Assembly (NCBI GenBank): GCA_045106815.1
Contig: JBGCFG010000012.1
Location: forward strand, 1-64,000
Length of the DNA: 64,000 nt
Reading direction: 5' to 3'
Origin: JAUIAI01 sp045106815
Lineage (GTDB): Bacteria > Pseudomonadota > Gammaproteobacteria > Burkholderiales > Burkholderiaceae_E
The position numbers were made by a program, and so were the translations under genes. The notes beneath the pieces are model-generated. The model worked only from the letters and a program-made list of their open reading frames with translations, made no database searches and was not told the DNA's origin. Shown piece after piece: positions 16,655-25,422 of the stretch (within the stretch, counting starts at the first letter, position 1; each line of letters starts with the position of its first letter).

Positions 16655-17050
16655 ATGAGCATGAGTGACCCTATTGCCGATATGTTCACGCGCATCCGTA
16701 ACGCGCAACAAGTGGACAAGACATCGGTAGCAATGCCCTCTTCAAAGGTCAAAGTGGCAATCGCCCAGGTCCTGAAAGATGAGGGTTATATCGAAGCATT
16801 CGAGGTAACGACCCAAGGTGCCCACGCGACGCTTGCGTTGCAGTTGAAGTACTACGCTGGCTCGCCGGTTATTGAGCGTATCGAGCGAGTGTCCAAGCCA
16901 GGTTTGCGTGTCTACAAGGCTCGGGATGATCTGCCCAAGGTCATGAACGGGCTGGGTGTCGCGATCGTAAGCACCTCCAAAGGGGTGATGACTGACCGCC
17001 ATGCGCGCGCAACCGGTGTCGGTGGCGAAGTGCTTGGCTACGTAGCCTAA
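16655..17050 (+). CDS. rpsH: 30S ribosomal protein S8
   Basis: The 131-residue protein begins MSMSDPIADMFTRIRNAQQV and ends GVMTDRHARATGVGGEVLGY, a complete S8. In E. coli S8 represses the spc operon by binding near rplE; that site was not sought in detail here. AGGAAG precedes the ATG at 16655. Confidence 0.98.
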   Translation: MSMSDPIADMFTRIRNAQQVDKTSVAMPSSKVKVAIAQVLKDEGYIEAFEVTTQGAHATLALQLKYYAGSPVIERIERVSKPGLRVYKARDDLPKVMNGLGVAIVSTSKGVMTDRHARATGVGGEVLGYVA

Positions 17051-17062
17051 GGAGCCCAAGAC

Positions 17063-17599
17063 ATGTCACGTATTGCACGCATGCCAATCGATGTGCCCAA
17101 GGGTGTTGAAGTCAAGATCTCAGACGAGCAGATTGAAGCCAAAGGCTCGTTGGGCACGCTTACCCAGGCGAAGAACCCGCTCATTATGGTCAAGCAAGAA
17201 GGCGCGCAGATTACCGTTTCTGCTGCTGACGAAAACGATAAGTCCTCAATGGCGATGGCAGGCACGTTTCGCGCTCTGATTGCCAATATGGTTGAGGGTG
17301 TTTCAAAAGGGTTCGAGCGCAAGCTGACGCTGGTGGGCGTCGGGTATCGTGCCCAGGCCCAGGGAGCCAACCTAAATCTGCAGTTGGGTTTCTCTCATCC
17401 CGTCGTTCACAAGTTGCCCGATGGCGTTAAGGCTGAAACACCGAGTCAGACCGAAATAGTGATTAAAGGCGCTAGCAAGCAGAAAGTCGGCCAGGTGGCT
17501 GCTGAAGTGCGCGCCTACCGACCACCTGAGCCGTACAAGGGCAAGGGTGTTCGCTACAGCGATGAGCGCATCGTGATGAAGGAGACCAAGAAAAAATGA
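17063..17599 (+). CDS. rplF: 50S ribosomal protein L6
   Basis: The 178-residue protein has the two-lobed L6 pattern and the C-terminal signature RAYRPPEPYKGKGVRYSDER. It sits near the factor-binding site. Its stop overlaps the rplR start (ATGA). Confidence 0.98.
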   Translation: MSRIARMPIDVPKGVEVKISDEQIEAKGSLGTLTQAKNPLIMVKQEGAQITVSAADENDKSSMAMAGTFRALIANMVEGVSKGFERKLTLVGVGYRAQAQGANLNLQLGFSHPVVHKLPDGVKAETPSQTEIVIKGASKQKVGQVAAEVRAYRPPEPYKGKGVRYSDERIVMKETKKK

Positions 17600-17955
17600 T
17601 TAATCAGAACAGCAGAAGGCTGCGTCGATCACGACAGACGCGCCTCAAGATTCGTGAGCTGGGGGCTAATCGTTTGCTGGTGTTTCGTTCGAATGCCAAC
17701 ATCTATGCCTCAATCACTGACTCTCATGGCTCGAAGGTGTTGGTTACTGCATCGACGGTTGAGTCTGAGGTGAAGGGTCAGATTGCGGGCAAGGGCGGCA
17801 ACGCCGATGCCGCAGGTCTGGTTGGCAAGCGTATTGCAGAAAAAGCACTCAAAGCTGGTATCGAGCAGGTTGCATTTGATCGGTCCGGTTATCGCTATCA
17901 CGGCCGAGTAAAGGCATTGGCAGACGCTGCCCGTGAAGCCGGTCTGAAGTTTTAA
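17596..17955 (+). CDS. rplR: 50S ribosomal protein L18
   Basis: The 119-residue 5S rRNA-binding protein has NRLLVFRSNANIYASITD and the conserved end FDRSGYRYHGRVKALADAAR. It overlaps rplF by four bases. Confidence 0.98.
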   Translation: MINQNSRRLRRSRQTRLKIRELGANRLLVFRSNANIYASITDSHGSKVLVTASTVESEVKGQIAGKGGNADAAGLVGKRIAEKALKAGIEQVAFDRSGYRYHGRVKALADAAREAGLKF

Positions 17956-17970
17956 GCTGAGAAGCAGAAA

Positions 17971-18489
17971 ATGGCAAAAATTCAAGCAAGAGTAGGCGGC
18001 GAAGATCGGGAAGACGGTCTACGCGAAAAAATGATTGCGGTGAACCGTGTGACCAAGGTGGTTAAGGGCGGCCGCATTCTCGGGTTTGCTGCCCTCGCCG
18101 TTGTTGGCGATGGTGACGGCGGTATCGGGATGGGCAAGGGTAAGTCCCGTGAAGTGCCCGTAGCTGTCCAGAAGGCAATGGATGAAGCTCGCCGCAAACT
18201 GTTCAAAATCAGTCTAAAAGAAGGCACGATCCACCACGCAGTGCTGGGCCGCCATGGCGCATCAGTTGTGATGCTGGCGCCGGCACCTGACGGTACCGGC
18301 ATCATCGCCGGTGGGCCAATGCGCGCTGTGTTTGAGGTGTTGGGTGTGAGCAATATTGTGGCTAAGAGCCATGGCTCCAGTAACCCGTATAACCTCGTTC
18401 GGGCTACTTTGGACGCGCTGCGCAAAATCAATACCCCTGCGGAAATTGCAGCCAAGCGCGGCAAAGCCGTTGAAGAGATCCTCGCATGA
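17971..18489 (+). CDS. rpsE: 30S ribosomal protein S5
   Basis: The 172-residue protein has the double-stranded-RNA-binding N-domain (NRVTKVVKGGRILGFAAL) and GDGDGGIGMGKGKSREVP, both S5 hallmarks. It takes part in decoding accuracy. The stop overlaps the rpmD ATG. Confidence 0.98.
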   Translation: MAKIQARVGGEDREDGLREKMIAVNRVTKVVKGGRILGFAALAVVGDGDGGIGMGKGKSREVPVAVQKAMDEARRKLFKISLKEGTIHHAVLGRHGASVVMLAPAPDGTGIIAGGPMRAVFEVLGVSNIVAKSHGSSNPYNLVRATLDALRKINTPAEIAAKRGKAVEEILA

Positions 18490-18665
18490 GTAACAAAACG
18501 GTCAAGGTCACCCTCGTTCGCAGCCCCATTGGTACGCGGGAGTCTCATCGCGCAACCGTCCTGGGTTTGGGCCTGAAAAAACTGCACCAGACACGTGAAC
18601 TGGAAGACACACCTGCCGTTCGCGGCATGATCACCAAGGTGTCTTACCTCGTTAAGGTCAGCTAA
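18486..18665 (+). CDS. rpmD: 50S ribosomal protein L30
   Basis: A 59-residue frame, MSNKTVKVTLVRSPIGTRES onward with LGLKKLHQTRELEDTPAVRG, is a clear L30. It starts inside the rpsE stop (ATGA) and ends 17 bp before rplO. It is short enough to be missed by length filters. Confidence 0.97.
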   Translation: MSNKTVKVTLVRSPIGTRESHRATVLGLGLKKLHQTRELEDTPAVRGMITKVSYLVKVS

Positions 18666-18682
18666 GCACCGGAGTTATGAGT

Positions 18683-19114
18683 ATGAAACTGAATTCACTT
18701 AAGCCGGCTGAGGGATCCAAAAAGGATCGCAAACGCGTTGGGCGAGGTATTGGCTCCGGTCTGGGCAAAACGGCAGGACGTGGCCACAAAGGTCAGAAAT
18801 CCCGTTCCGGTGGTTTCCACAAAACCGGCTTCGAGGGCGGCCAGATGCCAATGCAGCGGCGCCTGCCCAAGCGTGGATTTACCTCGCGTACGGCCGGCGA
18901 TGTTGTTGAGATTCGCCTGGGTGATCTGCAGCGACTTGAAGCTACCGAGGTCGATCTGCTCACCTTGAAGGCTGCCAAGCTGGCATCGCATTTGTCCAAA
19001 GGGGCAAAAGTCATTCTCTCTGGCAAGATCGAAAAGGCCGTGACTCTGAAAGGTATCGCGGCTACCAAAGGTGCGAAGGCAGCGATTGAGGCTGCCGGAG
19101 GCTCAGTCGCTTAA
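18683..19114 (+). CDS. rplO: 50S ribosomal protein L15
   Basis: The 143-residue protein has the Gly-rich L15 N-terminus RVGRGIGSGLGKTAGRGHKG and FEGGQMPMQRRLPKRGF. Two ATGs lie at 18677 and 18683; the second gives the better Shine-Dalgarno distance (GGAG, eight bases) and the family start MKLNSLKPAEG. Confidence 0.97.
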   Translation: MKLNSLKPAEGSKKDRKRVGRGIGSGLGKTAGRGHKGQKSRSGGFHKTGFEGGQMPMQRRLPKRGFTSRTAGDVVEIRLGDLQRLEATEVDLLTLKAAKLASHLSKGAKVILSGKIEKAVTLKGIAATKGAKAAIEAAGGSVA

Positions 19115-19163
19115 GGGCGGCTAGCAGCAACCTGGAATTTCCTAAGTAACGGACTCGTCTTAC

Positions 19164-20486
19164 GTGGCTACCTCACAATCAGCACTGGCAACAGCACGAC
19201 AGTCAGGCGACTTGCAAAAGCGCCTGATCTTTCTGCTGATGGCGCTGATCGTCTATCGGATCGGCACGCACATTCCCGTTCCCGGTATCGACCCAGATCA
19301 GCTTGCGTCACTGTTTAATAGTCAGCAAGGCGGCATCCTGGACATGTTCAACATGTTCTCTGGTGGCGCGCTTTCGCGCTTTTCAGTGTTTGCGCTTGGC
19401 ATCATGCCGTATATCTCGGCATCGATCATCATGCAGCTGCTAACAGTCGTCGTCCCGGCGTTGGAAGCCCTCAAGAAAGAAGGCGAGGCTGGTCGGCGCG
19501 TCATCACCAAGTACACGCGCTACTTCACGCTTGGTCTAGCCACGTTTCAGGCATTTGGCATTGCAATCGCACTTGAGAGCCAGCCTAACCTGGTGATTGA
19601 TCCAGGTTTGGTGTTTCGCTTCACCACAGCCGTATCACTGGTGACGGGCACGATGTTTCTGATGTGGCTCGGCGAGCAGATCACGGAACGAGGCATCGGT
19701 AACGGTATCTCGGTCATCATCTTTGCGGGTATTGTTTCCGGTCTGCCAAGTGCCATTGCCGGCATGGGTGAGTTGGTGCGCACCGGCTCCATGAGCGTCT
19801 TCATTGCCCTGATCATCGTGGCACTAGTTGCTGCTGTAACGGCTTTTGTGGTGTTCGTCGAGCGAGGTCAGCGAAAGATCACCGTGAACTATGCCAAGCG
19901 GCAAGTGGGTAACCGCGTCTATGGCGGCCAGAGCTCTCATTTGCCATTGAAGCTGAACATGGCTGGTGTGATTCCCCCGATTTTTGCTTCGTCGATTATT
20001 TTGTTTCCAGCGACGATTGCGCAGTGGTTTACGGCGGGTGAGTCTAGTAGCGCAGTGGTGAACTGGGTGCGTGACCTGGCTGGTACTTTGTCGCCTGGCC
20101 AGCCGGTTTACATCATCTTCTACGCTGCCGCGATCATCTTTTTCTGTTTCTTCTACACCGCGCTGGTATTTAACAGCCGTGAAACAGCTGACAACCTGAA
20201 AAAGAGTGGCGCGTTTCTACCAGGCATTCGGCCCGGTGAGCAAACGGCTAAGTACATTGACAAGATCCTGATGCGCCTGACCTTCGTGGGTGCTATCTAC
20301 ATCACACTGGTTTGTTTGCTGCCTGAGTTCCTGATTCTTGAGTGGAACGTCCCGTTTTACTTCGGTGGTACTTCACTTCTCATCATCGTGGTAGTCACGA
20401 TGGACTTTATGGCGCAGGTGCAGGCTTACATGATGTCCCATCAGTACGAGCCCTTGCTTCGCAAGTCCGGCGCGAAAGGCCTTTAG
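19164..20486 (+). CDS. secY: Preprotein translocase subunit SecY
   Basis: The 440-residue protein has ten membrane helices and SecY signatures GTHIPVPGIDPDQL, ITERGIGNGISVIIFAGI and NLKKSGAFLPGIRPGE. It is the channel of the Sec translocon. It begins with GTG at 19164. The position between rplO and infA is normal. Confidence 0.98.
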   Translation: MATSQSALATARQSGDLQKRLIFLLMALIVYRIGTHIPVPGIDPDQLASLFNSQQGGILDMFNMFSGGALSRFSVFALGIMPYISASIIMQLLTVVVPALEALKKEGEAGRRVITKYTRYFTLGLATFQAFGIAIALESQPNLVIDPGLVFRFTTAVSLVTGTMFLMWLGEQITERGIGNGISVIIFAGIVSGLPSAIAGMGELVRTGSMSVFIALIIVALVAAVTAFVVFVERGQRKITVNYAKRQVGNRVYGGQSSHLPLKLNMAGVIPPIFASSIILFPATIAQWFTAGESSSAVVNWVRDLAGTLSPGQPVYIIFYAAAIIFFCFFYTALVFNSRETADNLKKSGAFLPGIRPGEQTAKYIDKILMRLTFVGAIYITLVCLLPEFLILEWNVPFYFGGTSLLIIVVVTMDFMAQVQAYMMSHQYEPLLRKSGAKGL

Positions 20487-20507
20487 GAGGTCTGAAGAAA
20501 ACTCAGT

Positions 20508-20726
20508 ATGGCAAAAGACGACGTAATTCAGATGCAGGGCGAAGTAGTAGAGAACCTGCCTAATGCAACTTTCAGGGTCAAGCTCGAGAATGGGCATGTG
20601 GTCCTGGGACACATCTCCGGAAAGATGCGTATGCACTACATCCGCATCCTGCCCGGGGACAAGGTAACTGTAGAGCTCACCCCGTATGACTTGTCGCGGG
20701 GTCGCATTGTATTCAGGGCCCGATGA
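20508..20726 (+). CDS. infA: Translation initiation factor IF-1
   Basis: The 72-residue protein MAKDDVIQMQGEVVENLPNA onward, ending LSRGRIVFRAR, is IF-1, a single OB fold that occupies the A site during initiation. In betaproteobacteria it is commonly encoded here between secY and rpmJ. Confidence 0.98.
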   Translation: MAKDDVIQMQGEVVENLPNATFRVKLENGHVVLGHISGKMRMHYIRILPGDKVTVELTPYDLSRGRIVFRAR

Positions 20727-20767
20727 TCCGGCCCCCCGCAGCATCAAGACAGCATTAAGGACACATC

Positions 20768-20881
20768 ATGAAAGTTAAGGCATCCGTCAGGAAAATCTGC
20801 CGCAACTGCAAAGTCATCCGCCGCAAAGGGGTGGTTCGTGTGATTTGCACCGATCCACGTCACAAGCAGCGCCAAGGCTAA
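20768..20881 (+). CDS. rpmJ: 50S ribosomal protein L36, zinc-binding form
   Basis: A 37-residue frame reads MKVKASVRKICRNCKVIRRK and ends TDPRHKQRQG. It has the zinc ligands C11, C14, C27 and H32 of the C+ form of L36. It is 11 bp before rpsM. Too short for many gene finders but unmistakable. Confidence 0.97.
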   Translation: MKVKASVRKICRNCKVIRRKGVVRVICTDPRHKQRQG

Positions 20882-20892
20882 AGAGGGAATTT

Positions 20893-21258
20893 ATGGCTCG
20901 CATTGCCGGTATCAACATTCCAGACCGTCAGCACACCGAGATCGGTTTGACGGCTATTTATGGCATTGGTCGCACTCGCGCCCGCCAGATCTGCGATGAC
21001 GCAGGGGTTGAAAAGACTAAGAAAGTCAAAGACCTCAACGACGCAGAGCTAGAGCGTATTCGAGAGCAGATTGGCCGCTTCATGGTCGAAGGCGACTTGC
21101 GTCGGGAAGTGTCGATGTCAATCAAACGGCTAATGGACCTGGGTTGCTATCGTGGTCTGCGTCATCGCCGTGGCTTACCTTGCCGCGGTCAACGCACCCG
21201 CACCAATGCCCGCACGCGCAAAGGCCCCCGTAAGGCCGGTATCGCGCTCAAGAAATAA
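20893..21258 (+). CDS. rpsM: 30S ribosomal protein S13
   Basis: The 121-residue protein begins MARIAGINIPDRQHTEIGLT and ends with the conserved GQRTRTNARTRKGPRK. The ATG at 20893 is preceded by GAGGG; an upstream in-frame codon inside rpmJ is not the start. It opens the alpha section. Confidence 0.98.
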   Translation: MARIAGINIPDRQHTEIGLTAIYGIGRTRARQICDDAGVEKTKKVKDLNDAELERIREQIGRFMVEGDLRREVSMSIKRLMDLGCYRGLRHRRGLPCRGQRTRTNARTRKGPRKAGIALKK

Positions 21259-21273
21259 TCGGAGTTATTCGCA

Positions 21274-21669
21274 ATGGCGAGACAGCAATCGGGCCAACGG
21301 GTCCGCCGCAAAGTCAAAAAGAACGTATCGGACGGTATCGCTCACGTTCACGCGTCCTTCAACAATACGATCATCACCATTACTGACCGTCAGGGCAATG
21401 CATTAGCCTGGGCATCGTCGGGCGGTGCTGGTTTTAAGGGCTCACGCAAGTCGACACCATTTGCGGCTCAGGTTGCTGCGGAAGCGGCTGGCCGAACAGC
21501 TCAGGATTGCGGCATCAAGAATCTGGAGGTTCAGATTCGCGGACCCGGCCCTGGCCGTGAAAGCTCCGTTCGTGCTCTGAACGCTCTGGGAATCAAAATC
21601 ATGTCGATCTCTGACGTGACGCCGATTCCGCATAACGGTTGCCGTCCGCCTAAGCGTCGCCGCATCTAA
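21274..21669 (+). CDS. rpsK: 30S ribosomal protein S11
   Basis: The 131-residue protein shows HVHASFNNTIITITDRQGN and IKIMSISDVTPIPHNGCRPP, diagnostic of S11 on the 30S platform. A 181-bp gap to rpsD follows, wider than the gaps elsewhere in this section. Confidence 0.98.
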   Translation: MARQQSGQRVRRKVKKNVSDGIAHVHASFNNTIITITDRQGNALAWASSGGAGFKGSRKSTPFAAQVAAEAAGRTAQDCGIKNLEVQIRGPGPGRESSVRALNALGIKIMSISDVTPIPHNGCRPPKRRRI

Positions 21670-21850
21670 GCAATCAGGTTTGTTTTGGCCGGTGTCGTCA
21701 GAGCAATCTGATGGACCGGCCAGCCGTCTTTCTGGTGGGACGTAAATTCGCCAGATTCAAGACCACCGTTCGCCGCCATGGCTTCATCTGGCTTCCAACG
21801 AAGTGCGAACTGACCGCGGCAAGCCGCGCGAAACTTAACGAGGAACTTAA

Positions 21851-22471
21851 GTGGCAAGATATACAGGACCAAAGGCGAAGCTATCTCGCAGGGAGGGGAC
21901 AGACCTTTTCCTGAAGAGCGCCCGGCGCTCTCTCGATAGCAAGGCAAAAGAATCCAAACCGGGTCAGCATGGCCGCATCTCTGGCATGCGCATGTCCGAC
22001 TACGGCCGACAGCTGCGGGAAAAGCAAAAGGTCAAGCGGATGTACGGCGTGCTTGAGAAGCAGTTTCGTCGCTATTTCGCAGAAGCCGTGCGATTGAAAG
22101 GCAATACGGGCGAGCAACTCCTGCAGTTGTTGGAGTGCCGGCTCGATAACGTCGTTTATCGCATGGGGTTTGGCTCAACTCGTGCCGAAGCGCGTCAGTT
22201 GGTTAGCCACAAGGCAGTGCTGGTCAATGGCAAGCCATTGAATATCCCGTCTGCTGTCATCAAACCTAATGACGTTGTTTCCGTGCGTGAGAAGTCACGC
22301 AAGCAAGCCCGGATCGTTGACTCACTTAACCTGGCCGAGCAAATCGGTCTGGCCAGCTGGGTGTCGGTCGATAAGAACAAGATGGAAGGGGTGTTCAAGG
22401 CCATTCCCGATCGCGGAGATTTGGCTGGTGACATCAATGAGAGTCTGATCGTCGAGTTGTACTCGCGCTAA
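21851..22471 (+). CDS. rpsD: 30S ribosomal protein S4
   Basis: The 206-residue protein has the S4 N-terminal part MARYTGPKAKLSRREGTDLF and the S4 RNA-binding domain (LECRLDNVVYRMGFGSTRAE with QLVSHKAVLVNG). It nucleates 30S assembly. The start is GTG at 21851, with GAGG 12 bases upstream. The 181 bp before it (21670-21850) hold no other gene and could carry the autoregulatory site that S4 uses in other bacteria. Confidence 0.98.
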   Translation: MARYTGPKAKLSRREGTDLFLKSARRSLDSKAKESKPGQHGRISGMRMSDYGRQLREKQKVKRMYGVLEKQFRRYFAEAVRLKGNTGEQLLQLLECRLDNVVYRMGFGSTRAEARQLVSHKAVLVNGKPLNIPSAVIKPNDVVSVREKSRKQARIVDSLNLAEQIGLASWVSVDKNKMEGVFKAIPDRGDLAGDINESLIVELYSR

Positions 22472-22489
22472 TAAGTAGAGGAATTGCTA

Positions 22490-23470
22490 ATGCAGACTGC
22501 CATGCTGAAGCCACGCATCGTCGAGGTTGAGCAAATTGCCGGGTCGCACGCAAGAGTGGTGATGGAGCCATTCGAGCGAGGCTACGGACATACGCTCGGC
22601 AACGCGCTGCGTCGCGTATTGCTGTCTTCGATGGTGGGTTATGCCCCCACCGAAGTACAGATTTCCGGCGTCGTTCATGAGTACTCGACGATAGACGGCG
22701 TCCGTGAGGACGTTGTTGACCTGTTGCTGAATCTCAAGGGCGTTGTTTTCAAACTTCACAACCGAGATGAGGTTTACCTCACCCTCAGTAAAGAGACGCC
22801 AGGCCCCGTCCTGGCCTCCGATATTGATCTGCCTCACGACGTTGAGATCATCAATGGCGAACACGTCATTGCGACCTTGACAGAGGGCGGCAAGCTCGAC
22901 ATGTCGATCAAGGTAGAGCGCGGTCGCGGGTATGTCCCTGGGACGATGCGCGATGCGATGGAAAGCAAGACCATCGGCCGCGTCGTGCTGGATGCCTCAT
23001 TTTCGCCGGTTCGGCGGGTGAGCTATACGGTTGAAAGTGCTCGAGTTGAGCAACGAACCGACCTCGATCGCTTAGTGGTAGACATCGAGACAAACGGCGT
23101 AATCGCTCCGGAAGAAGCAGTGCGTCAATCTGCCAGAATTCTTGTTGAGCAGCTGTCGGTTTTTGCTGCCCTGGAAGGTGGAGTCGAACCGGTGGCTGAA
23201 CCTGCAGTCGGTCGTGGGCCGCAGGTTGATCCCATCTTGATGCGCCCTGTGGATGATCTTGAACTGACAGTGCGCTCGGCTAACTGTTTGAAGGCCGAGA
23301 ACATCTATTACATCGGTGATCTGATCCAGCGCACTGAGAATGAACTGTTGAAAACGCCGAACCTCGGGCGGAAGTCTCTCAACGAAATCAAGGAAGTCCT
23401 CGCTTCGCGCGGACTGACCCTTGGTATGCGTCTTGAGAACTGGCCTCCCGTCGGGCTCGAGCGACCCTAA
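22490..23470 (+). CDS. rpoA: RNA polymerase subunit alpha
   Basis: The 326-residue protein has the N-terminal dimerisation domain (RGYGHTLGNALRRVLLSSM) and the C-terminal helix-hairpin domain for UP elements and activators (RSANCLKAENIYYIGDLIQR, LGRKSLNEIKEVL). The ATG at 22490 is preceded by AGAGG at eight bases; an upstream TTG and a downstream ATG at 22502 are less likely. Confidence 0.98.
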   Translation: MQTAMLKPRIVEVEQIAGSHARVVMEPFERGYGHTLGNALRRVLLSSMVGYAPTEVQISGVVHEYSTIDGVREDVVDLLLNLKGVVFKLHNRDEVYLTLSKETPGPVLASDIDLPHDVEIINGEHVIATLTEGGKLDMSIKVERGRGYVPGTMRDAMESKTIGRVVLDASFSPVRRVSYTVESARVEQRTDLDRLVVDIETNGVIAPEEAVRQSARILVEQLSVFAALEGGVEPVAEPAVGRGPQVDPILMRPVDDLELTVRSANCLKAENIYYIGDLIQRTENELLKTPNLGRKSLNEIKEVLASRGLTLGMRLENWPPVGLERP

Positions 23471-23483
23471 TTAGGTAAATACT

Positions 23484-23885
23484 ATGCGTCATCGTCACGG
23501 ACTACGTAAACTTAATCGCACTAGCTCGCATCGGCAGGCGATGCTGCGCAATTTGTGCAATGCGCTTATTAAGCATGAGCGCATCAAAACCACCTTGCCC
23601 AAGGCCAAAGAGCTGCGGCGAGTTGTGGAGCCCATCATTACGCTGAGCAAGACTCCCACAGTGGCCAATCGTCGGTTGGCCTTCAATCGGCTGCGTGATC
23701 GCGATATGGTCGTGAAGCTGTTTGATGAACTCGGTCCACGATTCGCGGATCGTCCGGGGGGTTATCTTCGTATTCTCAAGTTCGGTTTTCGTGTGGGAGA
23801 CAATGCGCCAATGGCATTTGTCGAACTCATGGACCGACCTGAAGAGGTTGAAGAGGTAGCAGAGGCCGCGGACGCTGAGAGTTAA
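23484..23885 (+). CDS. rplQ: 50S ribosomal protein L17
   Basis: The 133-residue protein begins MRHRHGLRKLNRTSSHRQAM and contains KHERIKTTLPKAKELRRVVE, typical of L17, with an acidic tail rich in Glu. It ends the ribosomal cluster and is followed 50 bp later by a strong terminator. Confidence 0.98.
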   Translation: MRHRHGLRKLNRTSSHRQAMLRNLCNALIKHERIKTTLPKAKELRRVVEPIITLSKTPTVANRRLAFNRLRDRDMVVKLFDELGPRFADRPGGYLRILKFGFRVGDNAPMAFVELMDRPEEVEEVAEAADAES

Positions 23886-23935
23886 AAGCTACTGCAACGC
23901 CTCCCGGTCGTTCTCGGGTGGCAGGCTGATAGAAG

Positions 23936-23960
23936 GGGCGCCTAGAGCGCCCTTTTTTTT
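23936..23960 (+). terminator. Rho-independent terminator of the ribosomal operon
   Basis: GGGCGC (23936-23941), a five-base loop and GCGCCC (23947-23952) form a perfect stem followed by eight T residues. It lies 50 bp after rplQ and marks the operon end. Confidence 0.92.
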
Positions 23961-24436
23961 GTTCAATTGGCCTGTGGAAAACTTTTTTGGGTGTTTGAGA
24001 TTTACAGTCTGCGAAGCCCTTGCTCTAGGACTTATCCACAAGTAGTCGATCGAGGCCTCTGTGTAAAAGTGAGCGTTCACTTTTTGAAAATCTGGAGCAA
24101 TGAATAGTTTTTTCTCATACGGAAAATCGACTCTTTTTTGAGCCTGTTCAATCGTAATCGAACGTATTTTCGTTCTAGAAGTAGAAGTGATTACACACTT
24201 ATATATGACTAATAACCCAGCAGACTAATCGATACGTCGTCTCGAGCTTAGATCAAGACGATCTATTGAAAACCGCCAGCAAAAACTTATTCACGGATAC
24301 AACCCCTCTGCTTGATTGGGCAACTATCGGCTCGCTCGACTGTTGACCGCATGGGATTTGGTGCTGTCGGGAGTTCCCAGCGATGGCGGCCGCTATCAGG
24401 TATGCTTGCGAGCAAAATCACCTAGGGAGACTTCAC
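23961..24436. other. AT-rich intergenic region before tctC
   Basis: This stretch of about 476 bp is visibly richer in A and T than its surroundings and has no convincing gene. It contains GAACG/CGTTC as a small hairpin near 24160-24175 and a perfect operator-like repeat at 24249-24265. It probably carries the regulated promoter of the transporter operon. Confidence 0.45.
24249..24265. promoter_or_regulatory. Operator-like inverted repeat upstream of tctC
   Basis: TAGATC (24249-24254) and GATCTA (24260-24265) are perfect 6-bp arms with a 5-bp spacer, about 170 bp before tctC. The size suits a dimeric transcription factor. No regulator gene is adjacent, so its owner is unknown. Confidence 0.3.
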
Positions 24437-25408
24437 TTGAAATCACTACTTTCCTCGGCGCCCCGCGCCCTGGCGGTTGCAGCTGTCGCCTCAGCCACAC
24501 TCGCTTTTTCCGCAACCCCGGCTTTTGCACTCCCCGAGAAGCCAGTGGAATACATCATTCCATTTGGGCCAGGCGGTGAGTCGGATATCTCTGCGCGTTT
24601 GCAGCAGCCTTTTTTTAAAGAGAAGTTTGGCCAGGACTTAGTGGTTTCTTATAAGCCCGGCGGCGGTGGTGCCGTTGGTTGGTCCCAGCTCAACAAACTG
24701 AAGGGCGATGGTCATACGATCATGGGGGTCAATCTGCCCCACATCGTGATACAGCCTGCTCAGAAGTCGGTGGGTTACAAGACTGACGAGATCGCATCGA
24801 TCTACATGTTCCATTTCACCCCAGACGCCCTGGTTGTGCCGGCTGATAGTCCTTGGACAACACTGCAAGAGTTCATTGACCATGCCAAAGCGAATCCGGG
24901 CAAGGTGACTATGTCTGGCTCGGGTAAAGCCACTGCCAATCATCTCGCGCAAATCAGATTCGACAAGATGGCGGATATCAAAACAACCTATGTTGCTTTC
25001 AAAGGGACTGGGGCATCAGTCACGGCTTTGCTCGGCAATCAGGTGAAGGCGCAATGGGGCTATACAACCGTCGGCGCCAAGCAGGGCGACAAAGTCCGCC
25101 TGCTCGCCGTTGCCATGGAGGCGCGCCACCCACTATTTCCAGATGTTCCGACCTTCAAAGAGCTGGGATTTGACATGGTCGGAGGCGCCTATCGCGGTAT
25201 TGCAGTACCAAACTCCGCGGACGCTTCAACTCGTGAAAAGTGGGCCAAGATGATTGGTGATATCAACGCTGACCCTGCCTTTCAGAAAAAGATGCTCGAG
25301 GGTGGCTTTGCGATGCTTGATGTGCCTTATGGCGAGATGGAAGCCTTCATGAAAGACGTCCAGATGCGCTATATCAATACTGCCCGAGAGGCTGGCCTCA
25401 TTAAGTAA
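24437..25408 (+). CDS. tctC: Tripartite tricarboxylate transporter periplasmic receptor (Bug/TctC family)
   Basis: The 323-residue product has a signal peptide with probable cleavage after AFA and then the Bug-family opening EKPVEYIIPFGPGGESD. Bug receptors bind carboxylates in the periplasm for the TctAB permease. The TTG at 24437 is chosen because AGGGAG lies eight bases upstream and the signal peptide begins there; the ATG at 24383 would add 18 polar residues. TctA and TctB genes follow directly. The ligand is unknown. Confidence 0.9.
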   Translation: MKSLLSSAPRALAVAAVASATLAFSATPAFALPEKPVEYIIPFGPGGESDISARLQQPFFKEKFGQDLVVSYKPGGGGAVGWSQLNKLKGDGHTIMGVNLPHIVIQPAQKSVGYKTDEIASIYMFHFTPDALVVPADSPWTTLQEFIDHAKANPGKVTMSGSGKATANHLAQIRFDKMADIKTTYVAFKGTGASVTALLGNQVKAQWGYTTVGAKQGDKVRLLAVAMEARHPLFPDVPTFKELGFDMVGGAYRGIAVPNSADASTREKWAKMIGDINADPAFQKKMLEGGFAMLDVPYGEMEAFMKDVQMRYINTAREAGLIK

Positions 25409-25422
25409 GCTGGCTGGCTTGA

